Positions 53,016-61,149 of a stretch of 64,000 bases of DNA are shown here, piece by piece. This stretch comes from Candidatus Melainabacteria bacterium (GTDB taxonomy: Bacteria; Cyanobacteriota; Vampirovibrionia; 2-02-FULL-35-15). The stretch covers positions 1-64,000 of the forward strand of contig JAHFBG010000002.1 of NCBI GenBank assembly GCA_023250155.1. The letters run 5' to 3'. The notes under the pieces are model-generated. The model was not told the DNA's origin. It ran no database searches and worked only from the letters and a program-made list of their open reading frames with translations. Each line of letters opens with the position of its first letter. The stretch's first letter is position 1. A program made the position numbers and the translations under genes.

Positions 53016-53720
53016 ATGAATTCAATTCAAAAACTTATACCACAAGCTAGATTTCCAAATGGTGAAATGATTATTTTATCTAAAATGTCTATAAAAAGAC
53101 CATTTCATGAATCATCTGTCCCACGTCATGTAGCAGTACCTATAATGAATCTTGGATATTTATATCTCAGTAAAGTTTTAAATGATACATTAGCTGCCAA
53201 TCGATTTATTTATAAAGAGTGTGATTATAGAGGGGAAGCTAAGGATCATATGGACTTTCCAAAGAAAGAATTAACAGCTCTTTCTAACTTAGGATATCAG
53301 GATGTTGTTGAACCTATTGTTCATTTTGGATTTAATAGTTTACGTAGAGTAGATGAAAGAGAAGCAAAATTATTTTTAGGTGAATTAAATAAAAATGTAG
53401 CAGCAAGACTGCAATATTTAGAATCAAATTTGTTCCAAGTAGAAACTGGTTGTCCAAAGCATGATTTTAAAGAAAGATTATATAAGCATTTAAATCACTT
53501 GACGAACCTTAGAGATCTTCTTATAGATGAAGATATTGATAGACACTACAAACAGTTAGACAGACTTCTAACAGTAATAAATGTTAAAACTCCTCATGTA
53601 GATGATAAAAGAGGCTTAAGTGAAATATCTAGACTTTTAGCTGAGACTGAGTTAAATGATAATGTTACAGATCCTGCTTTGTATTTAGCACAAGATGAGC
53701 CTTATAAATTTTGGGAGTAG
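53016..53720 (+). CDS. Protein of unknown function
   Basis: A 234-residue protein without signal peptide or membrane helix. The middle is basic and Leu-rich, with helical stretches (KELTALSNLGYQDVVEPIVH, LYKHLNHLTNLRDLLIDED). I recognise no domain. It stands alone between the acyl-CoA dehydrogenase (divergent) and the secreted peptidase-like gene. Confidence 0.6.
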   Translation: MNSIQKLIPQARFPNGEMIILSKMSIKRPFHESSVPRHVAVPIMNLGYLYLSKVLNDTLAANRFIYKECDYRGEAKDHMDFPKKELTALSNLGYQDVVEPIVHFGFNSLRRVDEREAKLFLGELNKNVAARLQYLESNLFQVETGCPKHDFKERLYKHLNHLTNLRDLLIDEDIDRHYKQLDRLLTVINVKTPHVDDKRGLSEISRLLAETELNDNVTDPALYLAQDEPYKFWE

Positions 53721-53836
53721 GGTGTTAGGTAGATTTTTTTTAAGTTAAGCATTTCTTATTCCTTATAGTGATAACCCTAAACAATCAACGTTTTATAGAG
53801 GTTTAAAAAATTGTTTTTGGGCAAATATAGATCTTA

Positions 53837-55981
53837 GTGATTAGAAACTTTTTAAAAAATATCTTTGTCAAGAAAACTATAAACTTGTTTTTAGTTTTTT
53901 GCATTTTATGTTTTAGTAATCCAGCACACTCTTTTGAATTCTATAATGTTGATTCAAATGATTCAGTAGATTTAAATACTGGGTCTCCAACCCCAACTCC
54001 AGATGATGGTGGTGGTACTGTAGGCGATGGTAGTGGTACTGTAGGTGATGGTGATGGTGGTGCTTCAGGCAATGGTGGCGGTGATGGTACTTTAGGTGGA
54101 GTATGTGGTAACAATATTGTTGAAGCTGAGGAACAGTGTGATCCACCAAATGATGTTGGCTGTTCGAATACATGTAAAGATCTTTGTGGCATACCAGATG
54201 TTTATCTTAGTACAGATGATGGTATTACTGAGGAAAAACTTACTGTTAGCTCTACTGGGCCACCAGGACCTCTGCCAAAATCAGAAAAGGTTATAACCTA
54301 TGTTTTAGATGGCAAATGCCCTACTGCACCACCATGTCCAGACTGTGTGAAAGAATACTACAAATATGACTCTTACGAAGGATGTGCTCTAGAAAGTTTT
54401 TCAGATCCAAATGATATTAAAAATTGTGTTTTCTTTCAGTTTGATAATTTAAATAATTGTGATGTAGATACACCAGGGACACTAAATGATTGTTCTTTTG
54501 CAACATCCAGTGAAACATCTGGTGAAATATCTAATTCTCTTGAATTTAGAACAAAATTTGATAAAAAAGCTAAAGTAAAGCAATCAATTCAAAAAAATCT
54601 CAAAGCTGTAATTGCATATACTGAGAATAAAACTCTTTCTGGAGTTGCAAGAAATATGATGTTGCCAGCGAATCAATGGCCTGGCTGGAATGCTTTAGGT
54701 GGTTTCGGTGCTTTAGGGGCATCGACAAGAAATCTTTACTTTGCTGCTACAAGGCAAGGCACTGTTTCATATTTCAGAACGCCTCCAGGAATGTGGACCA
54801 TTGCAAGAGGATTAGGTCTCTGGAGAAACACCTATAACGTTGATTTTCACATTGGTACAGGAGCGGATCCGACTAGTCGCATTGAAATTGATCCAGTTAT
54901 TGCTTTAATGGATTTTCAAAGCTTTGAAGGACCACCAGGAATGGATATCCATCCACAGGCTGTTGCTTCTATTAGTGGCGGTGGTACTGGCAGTCTAAAT
55001 ATTGATTTTAGATTTGATGATGTGCTTCCACCAGCCCCACTAGTGAGAATTCGCCCCTTCAATCATGCTAATTTTATTGCTCCTTTTACGTTTGCACTTT
55101 TTTCAAAACTTGCTGATCCTGCTATACCTTCTCTTACTGCTGCATTTGATGCTATAAGTCAAGATGATGATTATCCAATGGCTTCTTATTGGAGAAATCT
55201 TGAAACTAGAGTTTTTGGTCAGCGAAGTGATGGAATGATTGGTTTCTTGGGTAATTGGACACCTAATCCTAAAGGATTAGGTGCTATTCAGTCACCTAGA
55301 AGATCTCCTTGGGATATTGATGCTTGGATAAAAGGTCCTGATGCAATGTTTGAGATTCATCGCATTATAGTTTTAATTCCAGGACATGCATATTCTCCTG
55401 AGGAACAGTACGTTTTCAGGCAAAATAGGGAATATGTAAAAGCAAGACTTATGAGTGAATATTCTATTCCTGCTAACAATATTTTCGAACTTAATGCTCC
55501 TCCTCAAGATAAAATTGCACTTCGCCACAATATATTTATACCAGTAGCAAATAGGGCAAAGAAGATTAAAGATGATAATGCAGCAGAAATGGAAGATGAT
55601 GACTCTATACTTCCTGCAAAAGTCGAAGTCTTATTTTACATTACAAGCCATGGAAATTATGAAACCCAAATGGCTTCTCCATATCTACCAGTTCCTGAAG
55701 CTGGCCTTCCACCAACACTAAATTCAGCAAATTTTAATCCACCAACGGAGCACCAAGGTGGTTTAAATGCTCTTTATGATCTTGGTGGTAATTGGACTAC
55801 ACGTGCGTGGGGTTCTTCTATTGCAGACTCTTCTGTAATCATAGGCGTAAAAGGGATGCTTGAGTCAGAGCTTAAAGAACTAATTAAAACTCATTGGCAA
55901 AGTGGTAATCCAGCCAACAATGACGTAGATGTAGTTTTTGAAGTTATTGAAGCATGTAATTCTTTTTCAGGTGGGATTTAA
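53837..55981 (+). CDS. Secreted protein with Cys-rich repeat and clan-CD peptidase-like end
   Basis: A 714-residue protein, GTG start, signal peptide cut near AHS (about 32). A Gly/Asp-rich linker (about 50-90) is followed by a DUF4215-like Cys-rich repeat (CGNNIVEAEEQCDPPNDVGC) and a Cys-rich section to about 220. The C-terminal third has an IVLIPGHAYS strand (about 516), FYITSHGN (His about 602) and VIEACNSFSGG (Cys about 709). A His-Gly followed later by E-A-C-x-S is the catalytic plan of clan CD peptidases (legumain, gingipain, caspase). The protein ends five residues after the Cys block, so the fold may be truncated. Confidence 0.75.
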   Translation: MIRNFLKNIFVKKTINLFLVFCILCFSNPAHSFEFYNVDSNDSVDLNTGSPTPTPDDGGGTVGDGSGTVGDGDGGASGNGGGDGTLGGVCGNNIVEAEEQCDPPNDVGCSNTCKDLCGIPDVYLSTDDGITEEKLTVSSTGPPGPLPKSEKVITYVLDGKCPTAPPCPDCVKEYYKYDSYEGCALESFSDPNDIKNCVFFQFDNLNNCDVDTPGTLNDCSFATSSETSGEISNSLEFRTKFDKKAKVKQSIQKNLKAVIAYTENKTLSGVARNMMLPANQWPGWNALGGFGALGASTRNLYFAATRQGTVSYFRTPPGMWTIARGLGLWRNTYNVDFHIGTGADPTSRIEIDPVIALMDFQSFEGPPGMDIHPQAVASISGGGTGSLNIDFRFDDVLPPAPLVRIRPFNHANFIAPFTFALFSKLADPAIPSLTAAFDAISQDDDYPMASYWRNLETRVFGQRSDGMIGFLGNWTPNPKGLGAIQSPRRSPWDIDAWIKGPDAMFEIHRIIVLIPGHAYSPEEQYVFRQNREYVKARLMSEYSIPANNIFELNAPPQDKIALRHNIFIPVANRAKKIKDDNAAEMEDDDSILPAKVEVLFYITSHGNYETQMASPYLPVPEAGLPPTLNSANFNPPTEHQGGLNALYDLGGNWTTRAWGSSIADSSVIIGVKGMLESELKELIKTHWQSGNPANNDVDVVFEVIEACNSFSGGI

Positions 55982-56949
55982 CTCATATTCTTTCTTCTAA
56001 TCACTTCTCTAGCAGCCTCAGCAATCTTTTCTTTAGTTAGTCCATAATGTATTAAAAGCTCGTCAGATTTTCCGCTCTGACCAAACTGATCCATTACACC
56101 TATTCTTTTCATGGGTATAGAATGATTTTCAGTAAGTACAGAGGCAATAGCATCACCCAGTCCCCCATGGATATTGTGTTCTTCACAAGTGACGGCACAA
56201 CCTGTTCTGTGTATGCTTTCAAGAATGGTATCTATATCAAGGGGTTTTATAGTAGAAACGTTTATGACTTCAGCACTTATACCTTCTGCTTGTAAGAGTT
56301 CTTGAGCCCATAGTGCACGGCTAACCATTACACCATAAGCAAATATAGAAACATCAATACCTGGTTTTATAACATGTGCTTTTCCGATTTTAAACTCATA
56401 CTCTTTTTCATCAAAAAGAACAGGTACATTTGATCTGCCAAGTCTCATATAAACAGGTCCATGAAATTCTGCTATGGCTTTTGTAGCAAGCTTTGCTTCA
56501 GTAGCATCTGCTGGAACGATTACAGTCATATGTGGTATAGCTCGCATAATAGCGATATCTTCTACTATCTGATGAGAAGCTCCATCTTCTCCTACAGTAA
56601 GCCCAGCGTGAGTAGCGCAGATTTTTACATTTAGTTGGTTGTGACAAACTGAGTTTCTAACGAACTCCCAGGCACGACCACAAGCAAACATTGCAAAGCT
56701 ACTTGCAAAAGGGATTTTTCCAGTAGTGGCTAAACCAGCTGCAACGCCTATCATGTTTTGCTCAGCTATTCCCATATTAAAAAACCTGTCAGGAAATTCC
56801 TTGGCAAAAAACTTTGTTTGTGTAGAACCAGAAAGATCTGCATCTAGTACGACTACATTTGGATTTTCTTTTCCTAGCTCAAGAAGTGTTTTTCCATAGG
56901 CAACTCTGGTGGCTATCATTTCTTTTGATTGTGTCATTGTTGTTCCCAT
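55978..56949 (-). CDS. Transketolase, C-terminal subunit
   Basis: A 323-residue protein with the pyrimidine-binding and C-terminal domains of transketolase (NMGIAEQNMIGVAAGLA, GLTVGEDGASHQIVEDIA, VTCEEHNIHGGLGDAI). With the gene four bases upstream it makes a two-subunit transketolase that moves two-carbon units in the pentose phosphate pathway. Split forms are known in archaea and many bacteria. Its end overlaps the convergent peptidase gene by four bases. Confidence 0.93.
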   Translation of the reverse strand: MGTTMTQSKEMIATRVAYGKTLLELGKENPNVVVLDADLSGSTQTKFFAKEFPDRFFNMGIAEQNMIGVAAGLATTGKIPFASSFAMFACGRAWEFVRNSVCHNQLNVKICATHAGLTVGEDGASHQIVEDIAIMRAIPHMTVIVPADATEAKLATKAIAEFHGPVYMRLGRSNVPVLFDEKEYEFKIGKAHVIKPGIDVSIFAYGVMVSRALWAQELLQAEGISAEVINVSTIKPLDIDTILESIHRTGCAVTCEEHNIHGGLGDAIASVLTENHSIPMKRIGVMDQFGQSGKSDELLIHYGLTKEKIAEAAREVIRRKNMS

Positions 56950-56953
56950 ACCT

Positions 56954-57787
56954 CTAGCCTAGCTCCTGAAGCGCCTTCTTTAACTCTTCATCATTTGGTG
57001 CTACACCATGCCACTTGACATTGTCTTCCATAAACGAAATTCCTTTTCCTTTTATAGTATGGGCAATGATTACACAAGGTTTATTTTCTTTTAGTCCTAT
57101 ACTTTGTGTTTTTATTATGGCATCATAAATTTGATCTAAGTCATGTCCATCCACTTCTTGAACATGCCAGCCAAATGCTTCATAGCGTTTGTTTATAGGT
57201 TCAAGGGTCATAGTTTCTTCTGTCCAGCCATCAAGCTGTATTCTATTTCTATCTAAAATAGCTGTTAAGTTTCCAAGGCGATAGTGACTGGCTGACATGA
57301 TAGCTTCCCAGGTAGAGCCTTCTTGTAATTCTCCATCGCTTTGAAGTAGATAAATCCTGTTTTTAAGTTTGTCAAGTCTGCATCCAAGTGCCATGCCAAC
57401 TGCATTTGGAGTACCATGACCAAGCGAGCCTGTAGAAACTTCTATTCCAGGTACTTTTAGTCTGTCTGTGTGCCCTTGGTAAGGAGAGCCTAACTGTCTG
57501 AATGTAAGTAAATCATCTCCTTTGAAATATCCTGCTTTTGCAAGTATAGAGTATGCAAGTGGAGTTGAATGCCCTTTACTGATGACGAGTCTATCTCTTT
57601 CACTCCAATTTGGGTTCTTAGGATCGTAATTCATTACTGCAAAATACAATACAGTTAAAAGTTCAACTGCTGATAGAGAACCACCAGGATGGCCTGATGC
57701 AGAAGCATGAGTCATTTTAAGAATAGACTTACGAAGATCTTTGCAAATATCTTTTAGTTCTTTTAATTTCTTTTCATCAAAAGGCAT
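56954..57787 (-). CDS. Transketolase, N-terminal subunit
   Basis: A 277-residue protein with the thiamine-diphosphate binding domain (ASGHPGGSLSAVELLT, KGHSTPLAYS, GSLGHGTPNAVGMALG, and QSDGELQEGSTWEA for the metal site). It precedes the C-terminal subunit by four bases. A TACAAT box six bases before its ATG and no ribosome site suggest a leaderless mRNA. Confidence 0.93.
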   Translation of the reverse strand: MPFDEKKLKELKDICKDLRKSILKMTHASASGHPGGSLSAVELLTVLYFAVMNYDPKNPNWSERDRLVISKGHSTPLAYSILAKAGYFKGDDLLTFRQLGSPYQGHTDRLKVPGIEVSTGSLGHGTPNAVGMALGCRLDKLKNRIYLLQSDGELQEGSTWEAIMSASHYRLGNLTAILDRNRIQLDGWTEETMTLEPINKRYEAFGWHVQEVDGHDLDQIYDAIIKTQSIGLKENKPCVIIAHTIKGKGISFMEDNVKWHGVAPNDEELKKALQELG

Positions 57788-57793
57788 GGAAGT

Positions 57794-57799
57794 ATTGTA
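57794..57799 (-). promoter_or_regulatory. -10 box of a probable leaderless promoter
   Basis: Minus-strand TACAAT ends six bases before the ATG of the transketolase N subunit, within the 19-base gap after trpS. Confidence 0.35.
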
Positions 57800-57806
57800 T
57801 CAAGTT

Positions 57807-58820
57807 TTATTTCCACTGCATTAGCTTCATAGCATCTCTTACTTGTTCTAATGTATTTTTAACAGCTATGCTAGCTTTTTTATTTCCTGTACTTAATATT
57901 TCAAGGATTTCTTTATCATTTTTAAATAACTCTCTCTTTTCTCTTATCTCATGGAAATAGCCATTCATAATTCCAGCCAATCTCTTTTTACAATCTACAC
58001 ATCCAATGGCTCCACTTGTACATTCTTTTCTTACAAGCTCTAAAATATTTTTATCTGCAAAAATCTCATAATGCTTATAAGCTACCTGACAGTCTTCTGG
58101 AGAGCCTGGATCGTTTTTCTTTGCTTTTTTAGGATCAGTTATCATCTGCAAAACTTTTTTTGAAGTAGCTTCTTCGCTATCTACAAGCTTAATATCATTT
58201 CCATAAGACTTACTCATTTTTCTACCATCAATGCCAGGAACAGAAGGTGTTTCAGTAAGAATAGCTTGTGGCTCTGGAAACAAGTCTGTCTTATAAATAA
58301 AATTAAATCTTCTTGCTATATCACGAGTGAGTTCAAGATGTGCCACTTGATCTTTTCCTACTGGAACAAGTTCACCAAGAACACTTAAGATATCTGATGT
58401 CATTAGAACTGGGTAGCCGAGCAGTCCATAAGTGACTTCTTCTTTTGCTTTTTCTTCATCTTCAGCAAGCAGTTTCACCATGTCTTTTAAAGTAGGATCT
58501 CTCTCTACCCAGTTATGATAAGTGACCATGCTTAAAAGCAAATGTAACTCTGCTACTTCAGGAACGGCAGACTGAACATATAGAGTAGCTTTGCTTGGAT
58601 TTACACCACTTGAAATAATATCTTTTGCAACTTCTAGGATGTCATTTTGGAGATCATTTGTGTCTTTGTACTTTGTGGTTAGTGTATGCCAATCTGCTAT
58701 GAAAAAAAAACATTCATGTTCTTCTTGTAATTTCACCCAGTTTCTAAGCACACCTAAATAATGTCCTATGTGTAGTGCTCCAGTTGGACGGATGCCTGAG
58801 AGTAAGCGTTTTTTTGACAT
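57807..58820 (-). CDS. trpS: Tryptophanyl-tRNA synthetase
   Basis: A 337-residue class I synthetase that charges tRNA-Trp. The HIGH-type motif is GALHIGHYLG (about 15) and the KMSKS motif is GRKMSKSYGN (about 200). Length and domain order fit the bacterial type. TATAAT lies six bases before the ATG, with no ribosome site. Confidence 0.96.
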   Translation of the reverse strand: MSKKRLLSGIRPTGALHIGHYLGVLRNWVKLQEEHECFFFIADWHTLTTKYKDTNDLQNDILEVAKDIISSGVNPSKATLYVQSAVPEVAELHLLLSMVTYHNWVERDPTLKDMVKLLAEDEEKAKEEVTYGLLGYPVLMTSDILSVLGELVPVGKDQVAHLELTRDIARRFNFIYKTDLFPEPQAILTETPSVPGIDGRKMSKSYGNDIKLVDSEEATSKKVLQMITDPKKAKKNDPGSPEDCQVAYKHYEIFADKNILELVRKECTSGAIGCVDCKKRLAGIMNGYFHEIREKRELFKNDKEILEILSTGNKKASIAVKNTLEQVRDAMKLMQWK

Positions 58821-58826
58821 GGTTTT

Positions 58827-58832
58827 ATTATA
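58827..58832 (-). promoter_or_regulatory. -10 box of a probable leaderless promoter
   Basis: Minus-strand TATAAT ends six bases before the trpS ATG. Confidence 0.45.
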
Positions 58833-58841
58833 TTACAGATC

Positions 58842-58912
58842 ATGTCATTCTGAGCCAAAGGCGAAGAATCTCCTTACGTCATAAGATCCTTCGCTAATGT
58901 TCAGGATGACAT
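58842..58912. repeat. Palindromic repeat with TGTCATTCTGA ends
   Basis: The ends TGTCATTCTGA and TCAGGATGACA pair with one mismatch, and inside GCGAAGAATCT pairs with AGATCCTTCGC. It fills the space right up to the nitrilase-family stop codon. Very similar hairpins (GTCATTCTGAGC...GCTCAGGATGAC) occur in many unrelated bacterial genomes; this one is a diverged copy. Confidence 0.75.
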
Positions 58913-59725
58913 TTAAACAATTTTTCTATGTTCTAGTGCAGGTAAGTTCTTTCTAATATTTTCTAAGTAGTCGAGATCTATCTCAGCAGTTATTACTGCT
59001 TCTTTATTTGGTGGACCTTCAGCTAATATCTTTCCCCATGGATCTACTATTAAGCTATGACCATAGGTTTTAATACCACTAGTTCCTGTCCCTGCTTGGT
59101 TTGGTGCAATTACATATGAAAGATTTTCTACTGCTCTTGCTTTAATAAGTGTATGCCAATGAGCTTCTCCAGTAGGCTTTGTGAATGAGGATGGTATACA
59201 TATGATCTTTACTCCGTTTTGTGAATAGTATCTGTAGAGTTCTGGAAATCTTAAATCATAACAAATACTTAAACCGACTTTTATGTTTTCCACTTTTACT
59301 ATTTTAGTTTCTTTACCAGCCTGGTTTCTACTAGACTCTAAAATTTCTTGCCCTTTTAATTTAATATCAAACAAATGTATTTTTCTGTACTTAGCTACGA
59401 TTTCCCCTTTTGGACTAATTAAAACTGACGTATTAAAGGGCAGATCACGACCAGCCCTTATAGCTTCTAATATACTGCCAATTAAAATCCAAACCTTATG
59501 CTTTTTTGCAAGAGCAGAAATAAAATCAGTAGAAGGTCCAGGTATTGTCTCTGCCATCTTTGCAGCTTCATTCATGTTTCCACGATAGTTAAAAACTTCT
59601 GGTAATGCTATGAAATGAGCTTTTTGTTTTACAGCAACTTCAATTAGTTTTTTTGCTTGTTTTAAATTTGCTTCCTTATTTTCACCACTTGTCATCTGTA
59701 TGGCAGCAGCAATAAATTTGTTCAT
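58913..59725 (-). CDS. Nitrilase-superfamily carbon-nitrogen hydrolase
   Basis: A 270-residue amidohydrolase with the Glu-Lys-Cys triad: ALPEVFNYRG (Glu about 42), KYRKIHLFD (Lys about 114) and SICYDLRFPELYR (Cys about 154). This is close to the Nit1/Nit2 branch (deaminated glutathione or omega-amide hydrolysis). It overlaps the next upstream gene by four bases (ATGA), so the two are translationally coupled. Confidence 0.9.
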   Translation of the reverse strand: MNKFIAAAIQMTSGENKEANLKQAKKLIEVAVKQKAHFIALPEVFNYRGNMNEAAKMAETIPGPSTDFISALAKKHKVWILIGSILEAIRAGRDLPFNTSVLISPKGEIVAKYRKIHLFDIKLKGQEILESSRNQAGKETKIVKVENIKVGLSICYDLRFPELYRYYSQNGVKIICIPSSFTKPTGEAHWHTLIKARAVENLSYVIAPNQAGTGTSGIKTYGHSLIVDPWGKILAEGPPNKEAVITAEIDLDYLENIRKNLPALEHRKIV

Positions 59726-60252
59726 AGTTTTATAGTTTCTTGTTTGTTTGATGCAAATAAAGTACTTACCTCTTTGTTTATTATTTGAGCCATCATTAAA
59801 AGATGTCCATCAGGGTATCCATAGTATCCATCAATGAGAAATTCATTGTCATGAATTTGATCTTGTAAAAATTTAGGTTTTATTTTTATTTCGTTAGATT
59901 TGATTTTATTTTTTTGAAAAAAATCTCCAAGCTTTTCAAAGATACTTTTCTCACAATTTGCTGAAACTATTATCATTCCAGTAGGAAGTAAAAGACGACG
60001 CGCTTCATTAAAAAAAATCTGACTGTTAAATGCTGAATGTTCAGTACCGTAATCTACAATTATTCTTGTAAATGAATTATCTTCTAATGTTGATGTGTTG
60101 ATAGCTAAGAGCTGATTGAGGCTGTTTTGATTTTCTTTTATTCCATTTATAAGAGATTCTTCCCACTCTCCAATCACAAGCGTCGATTGTCTTTGACCTA
60201 TAGCCTTGATAATTCTTTTTATTATTTTTTCAGGTTTTATAATTGTAGTCAT
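59722..60252 (-). CDS. Methyltransferase-like protein, unknown
   Basis: A 176-residue protein; the start at 60252 (MTTIIKPEK) is chosen because a longer frame would read through the RNase P RNA gene. The sequence has the strand-helix pattern of a class I methyltransferase (STLVIGEW, RIIVDYGTEH, ARRLLLPTGMIIVSA), but the Gly-rich SAM loop is not intact (VIGEWEES). It may be a degenerate or unusual family member. Coupled to the nitrilase-family gene. Confidence 0.6.
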   Translation of the reverse strand: MTTIIKPEKIIKRIIKAIGQRQSTLVIGEWEESLINGIKENQNSLNQLLAINTSTLEDNSFTRIIVDYGTEHSAFNSQIFFNEARRLLLPTGMIIVSANCEKSIFEKLGDFFQKNKIKSNEIKIKPKFLQDQIHDNEFLIDGYYGYPDGHLLMMAQIINKEVSTLFASNKQETIKL

Positions 60253-60269
60253 GTTTACACTTAAAAAAT

Positions 60270-60642
60270 GAAGTCCTTCATAAGCCGGATTCTGTTTATG
60301 CAGCCATCTATCTAGGAGTATTGTCACCAATACCCTCAAGCGGTTTCGGCAAAACTGGGGAGCGGGCCACTCTTTTCCAGCTTTATACCTTATCCTTGCA
60401 CCTTTAGTGGGGTTTACCTAACTTAAAAGTCACCTAATAAGTTGGTGAGCTCTTACCTCACCGTTGCACCCTTACCGGTAGAGATTGGTTTTAAAGCAAT
60501 TCCTACTGGCGGTAATCATTTCTGTGGCACTTTCCTCACACTCGCGTGTACTTCGCATTACGAAGCGACCAGCCCTATGGTGCCCGGACTTTCCTCATTA
60601 TCAATGCTTGACATTGAATAACGTAACTGCTTGAAGAACTTC
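60270..60642 (-). ncRNA. rnpB: RNase P RNA (bacterial type A)
   Basis: The catalytic RNA that matures tRNA 5' ends. On the minus strand the 5' part has GAGGAAAGTCCGGGC and the 3' end has ACAGAATCCGGCTTAT, both universal marks of bacterial RNase P RNA. The ends were set by helix P1: GAAGTTCTTCA (60642-60632) pairs with TGAAGGACTTC (60280-60270) with one G-U. The length, about 373 nt, is normal. Confidence 0.95.
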
Positions 60643-61149
60643 AAAAGCTATTATAGCGGATAATACAGAAAAAAGCTGTTCCTCATAGGTGTTTTGACTA
60701 AGATCAGTTGACCTTGGTTATAACATAAACTCTTATTTCAAGTATAAAAATACATGATCAATTTAAACTAGTTGAAAAAATATTTAACATAATAAATAAA
60801 ATAAGAAATAGGGTAACTCCTTAGAATTATTTGGTATCCCTAAATGAAATATAGATAAGCCTATTTTTTTGTGTACAAATTTATTTCTTAGGTATAAAAA
60901 AAGAAGAGTAGAATTAATCACAGTGTAAGTATTTTTTTACAAATGAGATAAAAAGTTCCCATATATAACTTTCTGATGTGAAAAGATCACAGAAAATTTT
61001 TGTAAAGTAAAGAAAAATATATATATGGGATTAGTTAATTGTGAAGGAGGTAATAATATCTATATCAATTTTGATTACAAAGAATTTAGTAATCAGATTT
61101 CAGTGTTTATAATGGATGTGTTTTGTAATTGTAAATATAGGAGAAAAAA
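60643..61149. other. 507-base region before the large repeat lipoprotein
   Basis: It holds the rnpB promoter region on one side and the long, AT-rich leader of the next gene on the other. One small frame (ATG 61025 to TGA 61153, 42 codons) overlaps the next gene's GTG start as GTGA and contains AAGGAGGT, but has no ribosome site of its own; I do not call it a gene. No other signal was found. Confidence 0.4.

Noticed and set aside
60253..60339. N-terminal extension of the methyltransferase-like gene
   Set aside because: The extension reads through the 3' end of the RNase P RNA gene; the inner ATG at 60252 is more likely.
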